Shown: one piece after another, positions 16,494 to 26,375 of the stretch
Layout: every line of letters begins with the position of its first letter
Position numbering within the stretch: the stretch's first letter is position 1
Source: Streptomyces humicola
Lineage (GTDB): Bacteria; Actinomycetota; Actinomycetes; Streptomycetales; Streptomycetaceae
Assembly: GCF_024436035.1 (NCBI RefSeq)
Contig: NZ_JANFNG010000001.1
Location: forward strand, 575,689-639,688
DNA: 64,000 bases
Direction: 5' to 3'
The notes under the pieces: model-generated
The model's database searches: none
The model's input: only the letters and a program-made list of their open reading frames with translations
What the model was told of the DNA's origin: nothing
Program-made: the position numbers and the translations under genes

Positions 16494-17270
16494 ATGACCA
16501 GTCGCAAGGCGCTCGTCCGGCGCCCCGGTCCGCGCCTTGCGGAAGGGCTGGTCACGCACATCGAACGCGAACCGGTCGACGCGCGGCTCGCCGAGCGGCA
16601 GTGGGAGGGATATGTCGAGGCGCTGCGAGCGCATGGCTGGCAGACCATCGAGGTCGCCCCGGCCGACTACTGCCCGGACAGCGTGTTCGTCGAGGACACC
16701 GTGGTCGTCCACCGCAATGTGGCGCTGATCTGCCGGCCCGGAGCCGAAACGCGCAGGGCGGAGACGCCAGGCACCGAAGAGGCGGTGACCGCGCTCGGGT
16801 GCTCGGTCAACCGGATCCGGGAGCCGGGCACCCTGGACGGCGGCGACGTGCTCAAGATCGGCGACACCATCTACGTCGGGCGTGGCGGGCGGACCAACGC
16901 CGACGGCGTACGGCAGTTGCGCGCCGTGTTCGAGCCGCTCGGCGCGCGGGTGGTCGCGGTGCCGGTCAGCAAGGTGCTGCACCTGAAGTCGGCGGTCACC
17001 GCCCTCCCCGACTCCACCGTGATCGGCCATCCGCCGCTCGTCGACGACCCGGCGCTCTTCCCGTCCTTCCGCGCCGTCCCGGAGGAGCCGGGCGCGCATG
17101 TCGTGCTGCTCGGCGGTGACCGGCTGCTGATGGCGGCGAGCGCACCCCGGAGCGCGCAGCTGCTGTCCGGACTCGGCTATGAGCCGGTCCTCGTCGACAT
17201 CAGCGAGTTCGAGAAGCTGGAAGGGTGCGTCACCTGCCTGTCGGTGCGGTTGCGGGAACTCGCCGGCTGA
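16494..17270 (+). CDS. Dimethylarginine dimethylaminohydrolase-family enzyme (DDAH)
   Basis: A 258-aa amidinotransferase-superfamily enzyme that hydrolyses N-methylated arginine to citrulline and methylamine or dimethylamine. Motifs are VFVEDTVVV (substrate-binding acidic pair), GTLDGGDVLKIG, HLKSAVTAL (catalytic His) and the C-terminal KLEGCVTCLSVR carrying the nucleophilic Cys. AGGAGG lies directly before the ATG at 16494. It is a single-gene unit. It may relate to nitrogen scavenging, but there is no linked arginine gene close by (argJ is 13 kb away). Confidence 0.9.
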   Translation: MTSRKALVRRPGPRLAEGLVTHIEREPVDARLAERQWEGYVEALRAHGWQTIEVAPADYCPDSVFVEDTVVVHRNVALICRPGAETRRAETPGTEEAVTALGCSVNRIREPGTLDGGDVLKIGDTIYVGRGGRTNADGVRQLRAVFEPLGARVVAVPVSKVLHLKSAVTALPDSTVIGHPPLVDDPALFPSFRAVPEEPGAHVVLLGGDRLLMAASAPRSAQLLSGLGYEPVLVDISEFEKLEGCVTCLSVRLRELAG

Positions 17271-17360
17271 TCGGGTGGATCCCACCGATCGGTTCGATTA
17301 CGCCGATCACAGGCGATCGGTGGCCGTGGCCTCACAGTAACCGCGCGTACGCTCCCACCC

Positions 17361-17891
17361 ATGCAGACCGTGACGGGCGATCCCGCTCCGCCCCGCGACC
17401 GCGCGATATCGCCCGGTCGCGGGCGGGTGTGGCTGCGGTTCGCCGCCGGCTCGGTCGTCGCCACCGTGCTGAGCCAGATCGCGTTCACCGTGACCTTCGG
17501 GTTGCTGAACGCGCCCGCCGCGGTCGCCAGCGTGGTGGCGTTCTTCGCCGGGGCCGTCCCCAACTACCTGCTCAGCACCGCCTGGGCGTGGGGCGACCGC
17601 GGGAGCGCCGGTAAGCGAACGGCCATCGTGCCGTACCTCGTGGTCATCCTCGTCACCAACCTGCTGGCGATCGGTGCCACCACGCTCGCCGATGCCTGGG
17701 TGCGAGGCCATGTCGCCTCGCACACCACCCGCACCCTGCTTGTCGATCTCGCCTATCTCGCCGCCTACGGCGCCATGTTCGCGCTTAAATTCCTGCTCTT
17801 CGACGGCCTGGTCTTCAAAGAATCTTCTCATCAACCATCAAGGCGGCTTTTGCCGGCTGTTCATCGTCGTCGACCTAGGGTGAAGCTTTGA
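17361..17891 (+). CDS. GtrA-family membrane protein (polyprenyl-phosphate-sugar flippase candidate)
   Basis: A 176-aa protein with four hydrophobic segments and the GtrA hallmarks VASVVAFFAGAVPNYLLSTAWAW (N-Y-L...W motif after TM2) and LKFLLFDGLVFK near the end. GtrA proteins are thought to move polyprenyl-phosphate-linked sugars across the membrane. A TACGCT hexamer eight bases before the ATG suggests a leaderless transcript. It opens a glycan gene group with an NDP-sugar epimerase and a GT2 enzyme directly downstream. Confidence 0.88.
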   Translation: MQTVTGDPAPPRDRAISPGRGRVWLRFAAGSVVATVLSQIAFTVTFGLLNAPAAVASVVAFFAGAVPNYLLSTAWAWGDRGSAGKRTAIVPYLVVILVTNLLAIGATTLADAWVRGHVASHTTRTLLVDLAYLAAYGAMFALKFLLFDGLVFKESSHQPSRRLLPAVHRRRPRVKL

Positions 17892-17926
17892 GGCGCGTTC
17901 CCTTGAGGTGAAAGAGGTCGACCACG

Positions 17927-18862
17927 GTGCAGGGTGAGTACGTTCTGGTCACCGGGGGGTGCGGATTCGTCGGGCGGACCATCGTCAGAGCCCTGACGGA
18001 GGCCGGAGCACGGGTCCGTGTCGCCGACCTGACGCCACCGTCCGCCCATCCCGCGGTCGACAGCGTCGTCGGTGATCTGCACGACCCACGCATCCAGGCC
18101 GCCGCTGTGACACCCGAGGTGACGGGCATCATCCACCTCGCGGCCCGCACCTCGGTGCTGGAGTCCGTCGCCGACCCGGCCGGGGTCCACGCCGCGAACG
18201 TCACGATCACGGCCGGGCTCCTCGACCTCGCGCGGCGTGCCGGTGTCAGCCGGTTCCTGCTCGCCTCGACCAATGCTGTCGTGGGCGATGTCGGCGAGAC
18301 GCGCATACACGAGGACATACCCTTGCGGCCGCTCACACCGTACGGAGCGACTAAGGCCGCCTGCGAGATGCTGCTCGCCGGGTACGCGGGTTCGTACTCC
18401 ATGACTACCTGCGCGGTGCGCCTCACCAACATCTACGGCCCCGGCATGGCACACAAGGACAGCTTCGTGCCGCGTCTGATGAGGGCCGCCCGCGACGGCG
18501 AAGGGGTGAGCGTCTACGGCGACGGATCGCAGCGCCGCGACCTGGTCCATGTCGAGGACGTCGCCAGAGGGTTCCTGACCGCGTGGGCAAGCCGGTTCAC
18601 CGGGAGTGTCATCGTCGGCTCCGGCCGCTCGGTGACCGTCAACGAACTCGTCGAAGCCGCCCGCAGGGCCACCGGGCGGCTGATCCCCGTCGACCACGTC
18701 CCGGCGAAGCAGGGGGAGATGCCGGCCGTCGTCGTCGACATCTCGCGGGCGCTCTCCCTCGGATACCGGCCGCGGCTGGGGCTGGAGGAGGGCCTGGCCG
18801 GGGTGTGGAAGGAGTTCGCGGGAAGCGCCGCGGAAGCCGGAACCGCCGGAGGCGAGCAGTGA
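17927..18862 (+). CDS. NAD-dependent NDP-sugar epimerase/dehydratase (extended SDR)
   Basis: A 311-aa SDR with the N-terminal cofactor motif VTGGCGFVG and a family-typical YGATK (YxxxK) near residue 142, preceded by LLASTNAVVGD (Ser/Thr of the triad). It modifies a nucleotide sugar, but the exact sugar is not readable. The start is a GTG at 17927, preceded by AAAGAGGTCGACC. Its stop overlaps the GT2 start (GTGA). It sits 35 bp after GtrA, so all three are probably one operon. Confidence 0.88.
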   Translation: MQGEYVLVTGGCGFVGRTIVRALTEAGARVRVADLTPPSAHPAVDSVVGDLHDPRIQAAAVTPEVTGIIHLAARTSVLESVADPAGVHAANVTITAGLLDLARRAGVSRFLLASTNAVVGDVGETRIHEDIPLRPLTPYGATKAACEMLLAGYAGSYSMTTCAVRLTNIYGPGMAHKDSFVPRLMRAARDGEGVSVYGDGSQRRDLVHVEDVARGFLTAWASRFTGSVIVGSGRSVTVNELVEAARRATGRLIPVDHVPAKQGEMPAVVVDISRALSLGYRPRLGLEEGLAGVWKEFAGSAAEAGTAGGEQ

Positions 18863-19686
18863 CCATCGCGCTGAGCCCGCGCACCCGGCGGCGCACCCCG
18901 CTGCTCACGCCCTACCCGGACGAGACCGATACGGCCGCGGCGGAGGACTTCCGGCGCGAGTACGGCGACGACGTGACGTTCGCCCCGGTCACGGTGGTGA
19001 TGGCCGCCTTCAACGAGGAGCACACGATCGGCCCGGTGCTGCGGCGGATCCCCGCATCGGCCCTCGGCATGCCCGTCAGCGCCCTCGTGGTCGTCGACGG
19101 CGCCCGCGACGGCACCGCCGACGCGGCACGCGAAGACGGCAGGGCGTACGTGTGCGACGCAGCGGTCAACCGTGGCCAGGGCGCCGCACTGCGCCTCGGT
19201 TATGAGCTGGCGCGCGCGGGCGGTGCCCGGTACATCGTCACGACGGACGCCGACGGCCAGTACGACATAGAAGAGCTCGACCGGCTGCTGAAGCCGCTCG
19301 TCGACGGTCGCGCCGACTTCGTCACCGGGTCGCGGACACTCGGCCGCCAGGAGACGAACGACGTCATGCGCCGCGCCGGCGTCCACGTCTTCGCAGGCCT
19401 GGTCAGCCTGCTCACCGGACACAGGGTCACCGACACATCGTTCGGGTTGCGCGCGATGCGCGCGCAGGTCACCGCCGCCGTCACCCTGGAGCAGCCGCAG
19501 TACCAGTCCTCCGAGCTGCTGATCAGCACCTTGGCCCGTGGTTTCCGGGTCGCCGAGCTCCCCATGCTGATGCGCGTGCGTGCCGCCGGGAAGAGCAAGA
19601 AGGGCAACAACGTGGTGTACGGCGCCCGCTATTGCAGGGTGGTGCTGCGCACCTGGTGGCGGGAGCGCCGACTGCGTGCGACGTGA
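18859..19686 (+). CDS. Glycosyltransferase family 2 (polyprenyl-phosphate sugar synthase type)
   Basis: A 275-aa GT2 enzyme: TVVMAAFNEEHTIGPVLRRI near residue 45, ALVVVDGARDGT, and the metal-binding DxD in TTDADGQYD near residue 127. It lacks membrane segments, and its length fits dolichyl/polyprenyl-phosphate mannose or glucose synthases that load a sugar on a lipid phosphate. The GTG start overlaps the epimerase stop. With GtrA upstream and GT-C-like proteins downstream, a lipid-linked sugar donor route is likely; the sugar is not known. Confidence 0.87.
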   Translation: MTIALSPRTRRRTPLLTPYPDETDTAAAEDFRREYGDDVTFAPVTVVMAAFNEEHTIGPVLRRIPASALGMPVSALVVVDGARDGTADAAREDGRAYVCDAAVNRGQGAALRLGYELARAGGARYIVTTDADGQYDIEELDRLLKPLVDGRADFVTGSRTLGRQETNDVMRRAGVHVFAGLVSLLTGHRVTDTSFGLRAMRAQVTAAVTLEQPQYQSSELLISTLARGFRVAELPMLMRVRAAGKSKKGNNVVYGARYCRVVLRTWWRERRLRAT

Positions 19687-19708
19687 CCCCGCCGTCACCC
19701 CGCCGCTG

Positions 19709-20887
19709 TCACATGTAGAGGATTCTGCGGCGGACGACGACGGCGAGGGCCGGCAGGGCGCAGGCCGCCAGCGCGCCCAGCCGCCGCCGCAGTCGTGGTG
19801 TGCCCAGCAGGACGATGAGCGAGAGCAGGTACACGTCGAGGAACGGCCGCAGCTCGCCGAAGGACGTGGACCAGATCTCGTTGGACGCGATGCCCGCCTC
19901 GATCGCGTAGAGCACGAAGGCCAGGCGTTCATGGACCGGCACGGTCGTCGCGCGCAGCGACAGCAGGGCGGCGATGACGAAAACACCGATGGTGGCGGCC
20001 TCGAGAAGCGAGATGTCGGCGAGGCCGAGATGGCCGAAGGTGAGATGGCCGACGTCGTAGCCGATGGTGTGGACGAGCGCGCCGAAGGGAAGGCCCGTGT
20101 TCCTGCTGCCGTCCGAGAACAGCGGCAGCGCGCCGGTGCGTTGGCTGATCACGAGCTGCCATGCGACGAACGCGGCCGCCGGAGCGATCCAGACGAGATC
20201 CTGCCGTCCCGGCCTGATGCGACGACGGACCATTCCGATCAGCCGCACGACGGCGATGGCCGCGGGAACGGCCAGGGCGGTCTCCCTGGTGAGCGCGGCA
20301 CAGCAGAGGAGCGCCGTGGCGAGGAACGGGCGGCGGTCCCGGTAGGCGAGCATCCCGCCGAGCAGGCAGGCGTCGGCGACGGGTTCGGCAGTGTCCCTGC
20401 CGACGCTGACGGCCAGCCCGAAGTACGCGGCGAACAGCAGCCCCCACAGTGCGTGGCGGCCCGACCTGCGGGCGAACACGCCGCCGAGCGCGGCGATGGC
20501 GGCCACGGCCGCGAGGTTGACGCCGACGAGCGCGTACGGCACGGCCACGTGCTGACCGAGCGAGACCACCCAGGTCAGGGCCGGATAGCCGATGCGGGTG
20601 AACCGGTACGGCTGGTCCATGGTGATGCCGAACGCCGTCTGGTGCAGGTCCAGCGGATCGAGAGCAAGCCGGTAGAAGAACTGGCCGTCGTAGCCCGCGG
20701 CCTGCGTGAGAGGGAAGCCATGCGGAAGCTGCGCGGGGTGCGTGTAGAGCTGCCCGGCCATGACGAATCGGCGGATATCGCCCCGGGCCCAGAACTGCAG
20801 GCGCGCTGCCACGTAGCCGAGCCAGCCGAGGAAGGCGAGCAGTCCGGGGACGGCGGGCCGGTCGATCCGCGACAGGAACGGTCGCAC
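19709..20887 (-). CDS. Multi-spanning membrane protein, GT-C glycosyltransferase-like
   Basis: A 392-aa integral membrane protein with about ten hydrophobic segments. After TM1, the loop holds GYDGQFFYRLALDPLDL, an acidic first-loop motif seen in GT-C-like streptomycete membrane proteins, and later DTAEPVADACLLGG and ALTRETAL. GT-C enzymes use polyprenyl-phosphate sugars on the outer face; activity here is inferred. GAAGGAGG precedes the GTG at 20887. It is transcribed toward the GT2 gene (22 bp between stops) and divergent from the next membrane protein. Confidence 0.75.
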   Translation of the reverse strand: MRPFLSRIDRPAVPGLLAFLGWLGYVAARLQFWARGDIRRFVMAGQLYTHPAQLPHGFPLTQAAGYDGQFFYRLALDPLDLHQTAFGITMDQPYRFTRIGYPALTWVVSLGQHVAVPYALVGVNLAAVAAIAALGGVFARRSGRHALWGLLFAAYFGLAVSVGRDTAEPVADACLLGGMLAYRDRRPFLATALLCCAALTRETALAVPAAIAVVRLIGMVRRRIRPGRQDLVWIAPAAAFVAWQLVISQRTGALPLFSDGSRNTGLPFGALVHTIGYDVGHLTFGHLGLADISLLEAATIGVFVIAALLSLRATTVPVHERLAFVLYAIEAGIASNEIWSTSFGELRPFLDVYLLSLIVLLGTPRLRRRLGALAACALPALAVVVRRRILYM

Positions 20888-20956
20888 TCGCTCCTCCTTC
20901 GTCGCATCTCGCAATGGTCCCCAGCGCACGGTGAGCCTAACGTTCCGGGTCTGCCG

Positions 20957-20992
20957 GTCGTTCCTGCGGTGGCGGTCGTTCCTGCGGTGGCG
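20957..20992. repeat. Perfect 18-bp tandem duplication at a gene start
   Basis: GTCGTTCCTGCGGTGGCG is repeated twice head to tail (20957-20974, 20975-20992) exactly where the 20969-22510 reading frame begins. Each copy supplies a GTG in frame (20969 and 20987), so copy number would change the start choice and the signal-anchor length by six residues without a frameshift. Confidence 0.85.
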
Positions 20993-22510
20993 GTCGTGCT
21001 GTTCTTCGCCTACTTGCGACTGTCGTGGACGTATCCACTGAACTCGGACTCGGCCAACATCGAGCTGATGGCGTGGGACATGCTGCACGGGAACGTGCTG
21101 CTCCACGGCTGGTCGATGTCGGACGTGTCGTTCTACACGACGGAGCTTCCCCAGTACGCGCTGCTCGAAGCCGTGCTGGGGCTCAGTCCGGGGACGGCGC
21201 ACGTGGCGGCGGCTATGACGTACACCCTGGTCGTGGTGGTCGCGATGCTGCTGGCCAAGGGGCGGACGAGCGGGGCGGAAGCCCTCGCAGGGGTGCTGCT
21301 CGTTGCCGGGATCATGCTGGCACCGCAACTGGGGACCGGTATCTTCGCCCTGGTGCTGTCCGTAGGGCACATCGGCACCGCTGTGCCCGTCATGCTCACC
21401 TGGCTGCTGATCGACCGGGCGCGGCCGCGATGGTACGTACCTCTGGCCGTCTCGGCGATGCTCGCCTGGACTCTCATCGCGGACTCGCTGGTGCTCGTCG
21501 TGGGCGTGGCGCCCCTGGGGGCCGTGTGCGGTGTGCGGGCCGCACGGGCGGGATGGCATGCCAGAAGCGGGGGTGCGGCGGCCGTACGTCGTGCACTGGC
21601 GACGCGGTGGTACGAACTGTCCCTCGCCGGGGCGGGCCTGGCCGCGGTCGTCGTGTCGTGGGCGATTGACCGGACGCTGCGCGCGATGGGCGGGTACCAG
21701 CTGCACGGCGTCCCCTATGCACTTGCGGGCTGGGCCCCGCTGGGCAGACATCTGCAACTGACCGCGGAAGGGCTGCTTGCGCTCTTCGGCGCCGACTTCG
21801 TGGGCGCACGGGGCGCGAACCTGCTGTTCGCGGTGGTGCACTTGGCCGGGGTGGCGCTTGCGTTGTGGGCGATGGCGCTGGTGCTGCGGCGCTTCTTCAC
21901 CGGGGCCGGCCTCATCGACCAGGTGCTGTGGGTCGCGGTGGTGCTGAACGTGGCGTTGTACCTGCCGAGCACGCTGGTGACGTTGCTGAACTCGCGGGAA
22001 CTCGCGGTGGTGCTGCCGTTTGCCGCGGTCCTCACTGCACGGGCCCTGGCCGGGTGGCGGCCGCCGGCAGCCGCGCCCGCGGCAGTGCTGACGGCAGCGC
22101 TGGCAGTGGTCGCCGCCGGCTACGCGCTGGGTCTTGCGATTGAGGAGCTGCACCCGTCGCAACCGCCGGCGAATGCGCGCCTGGCGGCGTGGCTGGTCCG
22201 TCATCACCTCACCGACGGCCTGGGCGGCTACTGGGAGGCGGGCATCGTCACGGTCGACAGCGGCCGGCAGGTGAGGATCAGAGCGCTGGCGCCGAACCTC
22301 GAGCGGTACACGTGGGAGTCGAAGGACTCGTGGTACGACCCGGAGCGGGACCACGCCGACTTCCTGGTGACCGACAGCGCGTCCGGGTTCTTCAACCACT
22401 GGGAGCCCGCCCACGACGCCGTCCTGGCGAGGTTCGGGCCTCCGGTGCGGACGTATCACGTCGGTCAGTACACCGTGTACGTGTGGGACAAGGCGTTGAA
22501 CGTCAAATGA
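20969..22510 (+). CDS. Large multi-spanning membrane protein, GT-C-like
   Basis: About 513 aa with ten or so hydrophobic segments. The first extracytoplasmic loop carries NSDSANIELMAWDMLHGN, an acidic motif like that of GT-C/PMT-type glycosyltransferases, followed by DVSFYTTELPQYALLEAV. The C-terminal 110 residues (after LAIEELHPS) form a soluble domain. The start is uncertain: GTG 20969 or GTG 20987, both inside a tandem repeat, without a clear ribosome site. It lies 133 bp upstream of sqdB on the same strand and is divergent from the other GT-C-like gene. Confidence 0.72.
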   Translation: MAVVPAVAVVLFFAYLRLSWTYPLNSDSANIELMAWDMLHGNVLLHGWSMSDVSFYTTELPQYALLEAVLGLSPGTAHVAAAMTYTLVVVVAMLLAKGRTSGAEALAGVLLVAGIMLAPQLGTGIFALVLSVGHIGTAVPVMLTWLLIDRARPRWYVPLAVSAMLAWTLIADSLVLVVGVAPLGAVCGVRAARAGWHARSGGAAAVRRALATRWYELSLAGAGLAAVVVSWAIDRTLRAMGGYQLHGVPYALAGWAPLGRHLQLTAEGLLALFGADFVGARGANLLFAVVHLAGVALALWAMALVLRRFFTGAGLIDQVLWVAVVLNVALYLPSTLVTLLNSRELAVVLPFAAVLTARALAGWRPPAAAPAAVLTAALAVVAAGYALGLAIEELHPSQPPANARLAAWLVRHHLTDGLGGYWEAGIVTVDSGRQVRIRALAPNLERYTWESKDSWYDPERDHADFLVTDSASGFFNHWEPAHDAVLARFGPPVRTYHVGQYTVYVWDKALNVK

Positions 22511-22517
22511 AAGATGA

Positions 22518-23810
<1,293 letters not shown>

Positions 23811-23842
23811 GTGCCGGGTGAGTGCGGCGGCCGGACGTCCGG

Positions 23843-24625
23843 TCAACTCTCCAGCGCGTCCTTGTCACCCATGACGATCACCGGGTGCTGCGCTGGGTCG
23901 AGGGTGCGCAGCAGCGTGAGCATGGCGACGCGCGGCAGGGTCACGCAGCCGTGGGAGGGGCCGCCGTGGTCGAGGTGGAGCCAGATGCCGCCGCCGTGCG
24001 AGTCCCCCTCCGGCTTGCGCGGGTCCAGCGGGGACGTGCCCGGCACGCGGTTGTAGTTGATGGCGATCACGTAGTCGAAGACCCCGTCGAGCGGTTCGCC
24101 CTCGAATCCGGTGCCGGGGTCGGTGAACCGGTAGGACTGGTGGTAGGGGAGTCGTGAACCGGGATCGGGGAGCAGACCGCCCGCGTCGGTGAGCGTGAAC
24201 ACCCCTTCGGGGGAGCGCAGGTCGCCTTCGTGGTGGTCGGCGGTCCAGCCGTGCAGCGCGTTGTGGGCCGTCCACGAGCCCTGCGCCTGCCAGTCGCCGT
24301 CGTCGGTGCGCTGGTAGAGCACGGCCGTGGAGTCCGAGGAGCTCGGGCCGGCCCCGGTGACCAGGAGTATCTGGCGTGTCACGGAGGGGATGTGACGAGC
24401 CGTCGACGCCCCTATACCCGGCGGATAGTTGCTGCTCGGGTCGGACGGTGAAGCGGAGGGGGGCGCCGACGCGGCCGTGGTGGCGGCCGTGGTGGCGTTG
24501 GTCGAGGTGTCCTTGGACACCTCGACGGGTGCCTTGCCGAACGCCTGGGTGCACCCGACGGCGGACAGGGCGAGGAGAAGCGCCGTACCCGACAGGGCTG
24601 CGCCTCGTGCGGTGCGTACCTTCAT
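23843..24625 (-). CDS. L,D-transpeptidase-family (YkuD-like) lipoprotein
   Basis: A 260-aa exported protein with a lipoprotein signal (LLLALSAVGC) and a Ser/Thr/Ala/Pro-rich linker. The catalytic region near residue 215 reads HLDHGGPSHGCVTLP, the YkuD/ErfK His...Ser-His-Gly-Cys pattern with the nucleophilic Cys. The preceding GVFTLTDAGG and FDYVIAINYNR fit the same fold. It could cross-link peptidoglycan or act on another wall amide. Its stop converges on sqdB; CCGGACGTCCGG (23831-23842) between them is palindromic. Confidence 0.85.
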   Translation of the reverse strand: MKVRTARGAALSGTALLLALSAVGCTQAFGKAPVEVSKDTSTNATTAATTAASAPPSASPSDPSSNYPPGIGASTARHIPSVTRQILLVTGAGPSSSDSTAVLYQRTDDGDWQAQGSWTAHNALHGWTADHHEGDLRSPEGVFTLTDAGGLLPDPGSRLPYHQSYRFTDPGTGFEGEPLDGVFDYVIAINYNRVPGTSPLDPRKPEGDSHGGGIWLHLDHGGPSHGCVTLPRVAMLTLLRTLDPAQHPVIVMGDKDALES

Positions 24626-24761
24626 ATCTGTTCTTGATAGTGCTTACCCAGCCCTTGGTTGGCACTTGGAGTACGTGATACCTGCCACAGCATCGCACCG
24701 TGCGGGTGCAGGGAAAGTCGGTGTTTCCCGCCGGTAGGTTCCGCAACTAGATTGAACGTTC

Positions 24762-25766
24762 ATGGAATACCGTCACCTTGGCAGCAGCGGCCTGCTCATC
24801 AGCGAGATCGCCTACGGCAATTGGCTCACCCACGGATCCCAGGTGGAGGAGGAGGCGGCGACCGCCTGCGTGCGTGCGGCTCTCGACGCCGGGATCACCA
24901 CGTTCGACACCGCCGACGTCTATGCCGAGACCCGCGCGGAGGCGGTGCTCGGCCGGGCGTTGAAGGGCGAGCGCCGCGCGGGCCTGGAGATCTTCACCAA
25001 GGTCTACTGGCCGACCGGGCCCGGCAGGAACGACCGCGGCCTGTCGCGCAAGCACATCATGGAGTCGATCGACGGGTCACTGCGCCGGCTGCAGACCGAC
25101 TACGTCGACCTCTACCAGGCCCACCGCTACGACCGTTTCACCCCGCTCGAAGAGACCATGGAGGCCTTCGCTGACGTGGTGCACTCCGGCAAGGCCCACT
25201 ACATCGGCGTCTCGGAGTGGACGGCGGACCAGATCCGCCGCGCCCACGCGCTTGCCCGTGAACTGCGGATCCCGCTTGTCTCCAGCCAGCCGCAGTACTC
25301 GATGCTCTGGCGTGTCATCGAGGCGGAAGTGGTGCCCGCCTGCGAGGAGCTGGGGATCGGCCAGATCGTATGGTCGCCGATCGCGCAGGGCGTGCTCACC
25401 GGCAAGTACCTGCCGGGCGCGCAGCCGCCCGCCGGATCGCGCGCCACGGACGACAAGGGCGGCGCCAACTTCATCCGCCGCTTCCTCCGTGACGAGGTGC
25501 TGGAACGAGTCCAGCTGCTGCACCCGCTCGCGGCAGAGGCAGGGCTCACGCTCGCGCAGCTCGCCGTCGCCTGGACGCTGCAGAACCCGAACGTCTCCGC
25601 CGCGATCGTCGGGGCGTCCCGCCCCGAGCAGGTCGGCGAGAACGCCAAGGCCTCAGGGGTGCGGCTTGACCCCGGGCTGATGGCGCGCATCGAGGAGATC
25701 CTCGCGCCGGTCGCCGTCACCGACCCGCTGCAGACCCATGCGCAGACGCCCGCGCAGCGTCCGTGA
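24762..25766 (+). CDS. Aldo/keto reductase
   Basis: A 334-aa NADPH-dependent (beta/alpha)8 oxidoreductase of the AKR potassium-channel beta-like branch. The catalytic tetrad positions are visible: TFDTADVYAETRAEAVLGRAL (Asp, Tyr), FTKVYW (Lys) and YQAHRYD (His). The C-terminal cofactor loop AAIVGASRPEQVGENAKA is present. The carbonyl substrate is not predictable. TAGATT eight bases before the ATG points to a leaderless mRNA. It is a stand-alone gene, divergent from the transpeptidase. Confidence 0.9.
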   Translation: MEYRHLGSSGLLISEIAYGNWLTHGSQVEEEAATACVRAALDAGITTFDTADVYAETRAEAVLGRALKGERRAGLEIFTKVYWPTGPGRNDRGLSRKHIMESIDGSLRRLQTDYVDLYQAHRYDRFTPLEETMEAFADVVHSGKAHYIGVSEWTADQIRRAHALARELRIPLVSSQPQYSMLWRVIEAEVVPACEELGIGQIVWSPIAQGVLTGKYLPGAQPPAGSRATDDKGGANFIRRFLRDEVLERVQLLHPLAAEAGLTLAQLAVAWTLQNPNVSAAIVGASRPEQVGENAKASGVRLDPGLMARIEEILAPVAVTDPLQTHAQTPAQRP

Positions 25767-25866
25767 GGTGACGCAGACAATCCTCGCTCGGGGAATGACG
25801 ATCGGGCGCGGCATTCGATGCAGGAATGGCAAAGGTGGGCGAACTCGGGTAATTCGGTTCACGGCA

Positions 25867-26370
25867 ATGGTGACGGGCGGCGCTCGCGACACTGTGACTG
25901 CTGCTGATCTCCGCCGGTCTGGTGGTCGTGTACTACGTGATCCCCATGGACCGCAGGATGACCGTCGGATCAGCGGTCATCCTGCTGCTCGCCTTTCTCG
26001 GGGCGGTGGCGGTCTTCGCCCTCCAGATCCATGCGATCGCCCACTCCCGCTACCCGGTGCACGCGCGGTCGAGTTGCTCGGCACGGTGCTGCCGCTGTTC
26101 CTGCTGTTCTTCGCCACGGCCTAATACGTCATGGAACGGGGTGATCCCGGCGCGTTAGCTCAGCCGATGACCAGGATCGATGCCCTGTATCTCTCGATGA
26201 CTGTGTTCACCACGGCCGGGTTCGGGGACATCACCGCCGTCACGCAGGCCGCCCGCATCGTGACGACGGTGCAGATGTTCGGCGGTCTGCTGCTGGTGGG
26301 GGTCGCCGCACGCGTCGTCGTCATGGCGATGAAGGCGGGCCTGCGGCGTCGGGACAGCGGCGGCGGCTGA
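25867..26370 (+). pseudogene. Disrupted two-TM potassium channel gene (Ion_trans_2)
   Basis: Pieces of one channel are spread over two frames. Frame 2 gives YYVIPMDRRMTVGSAVILLL and a following hydrophobic helix (to about 26060). Frame 1 then continues with AVELLGTVLPLFLLFFATA, a TAA stop at 26122, and YVMERGDP... up to the pore helix and filter SMTVFTTAGFGDI (usual form TVGFGDI) and the last helix, ending at 26370. At least one frameshift (near 26060) plus an in-frame stop are needed to join them, and the N-terminus also seems shifted near 25905. Several independent lesions point to a decayed gene rather than one sequencing error. Confidence 0.7.
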
Positions 26371-26375
26371 GCGCG

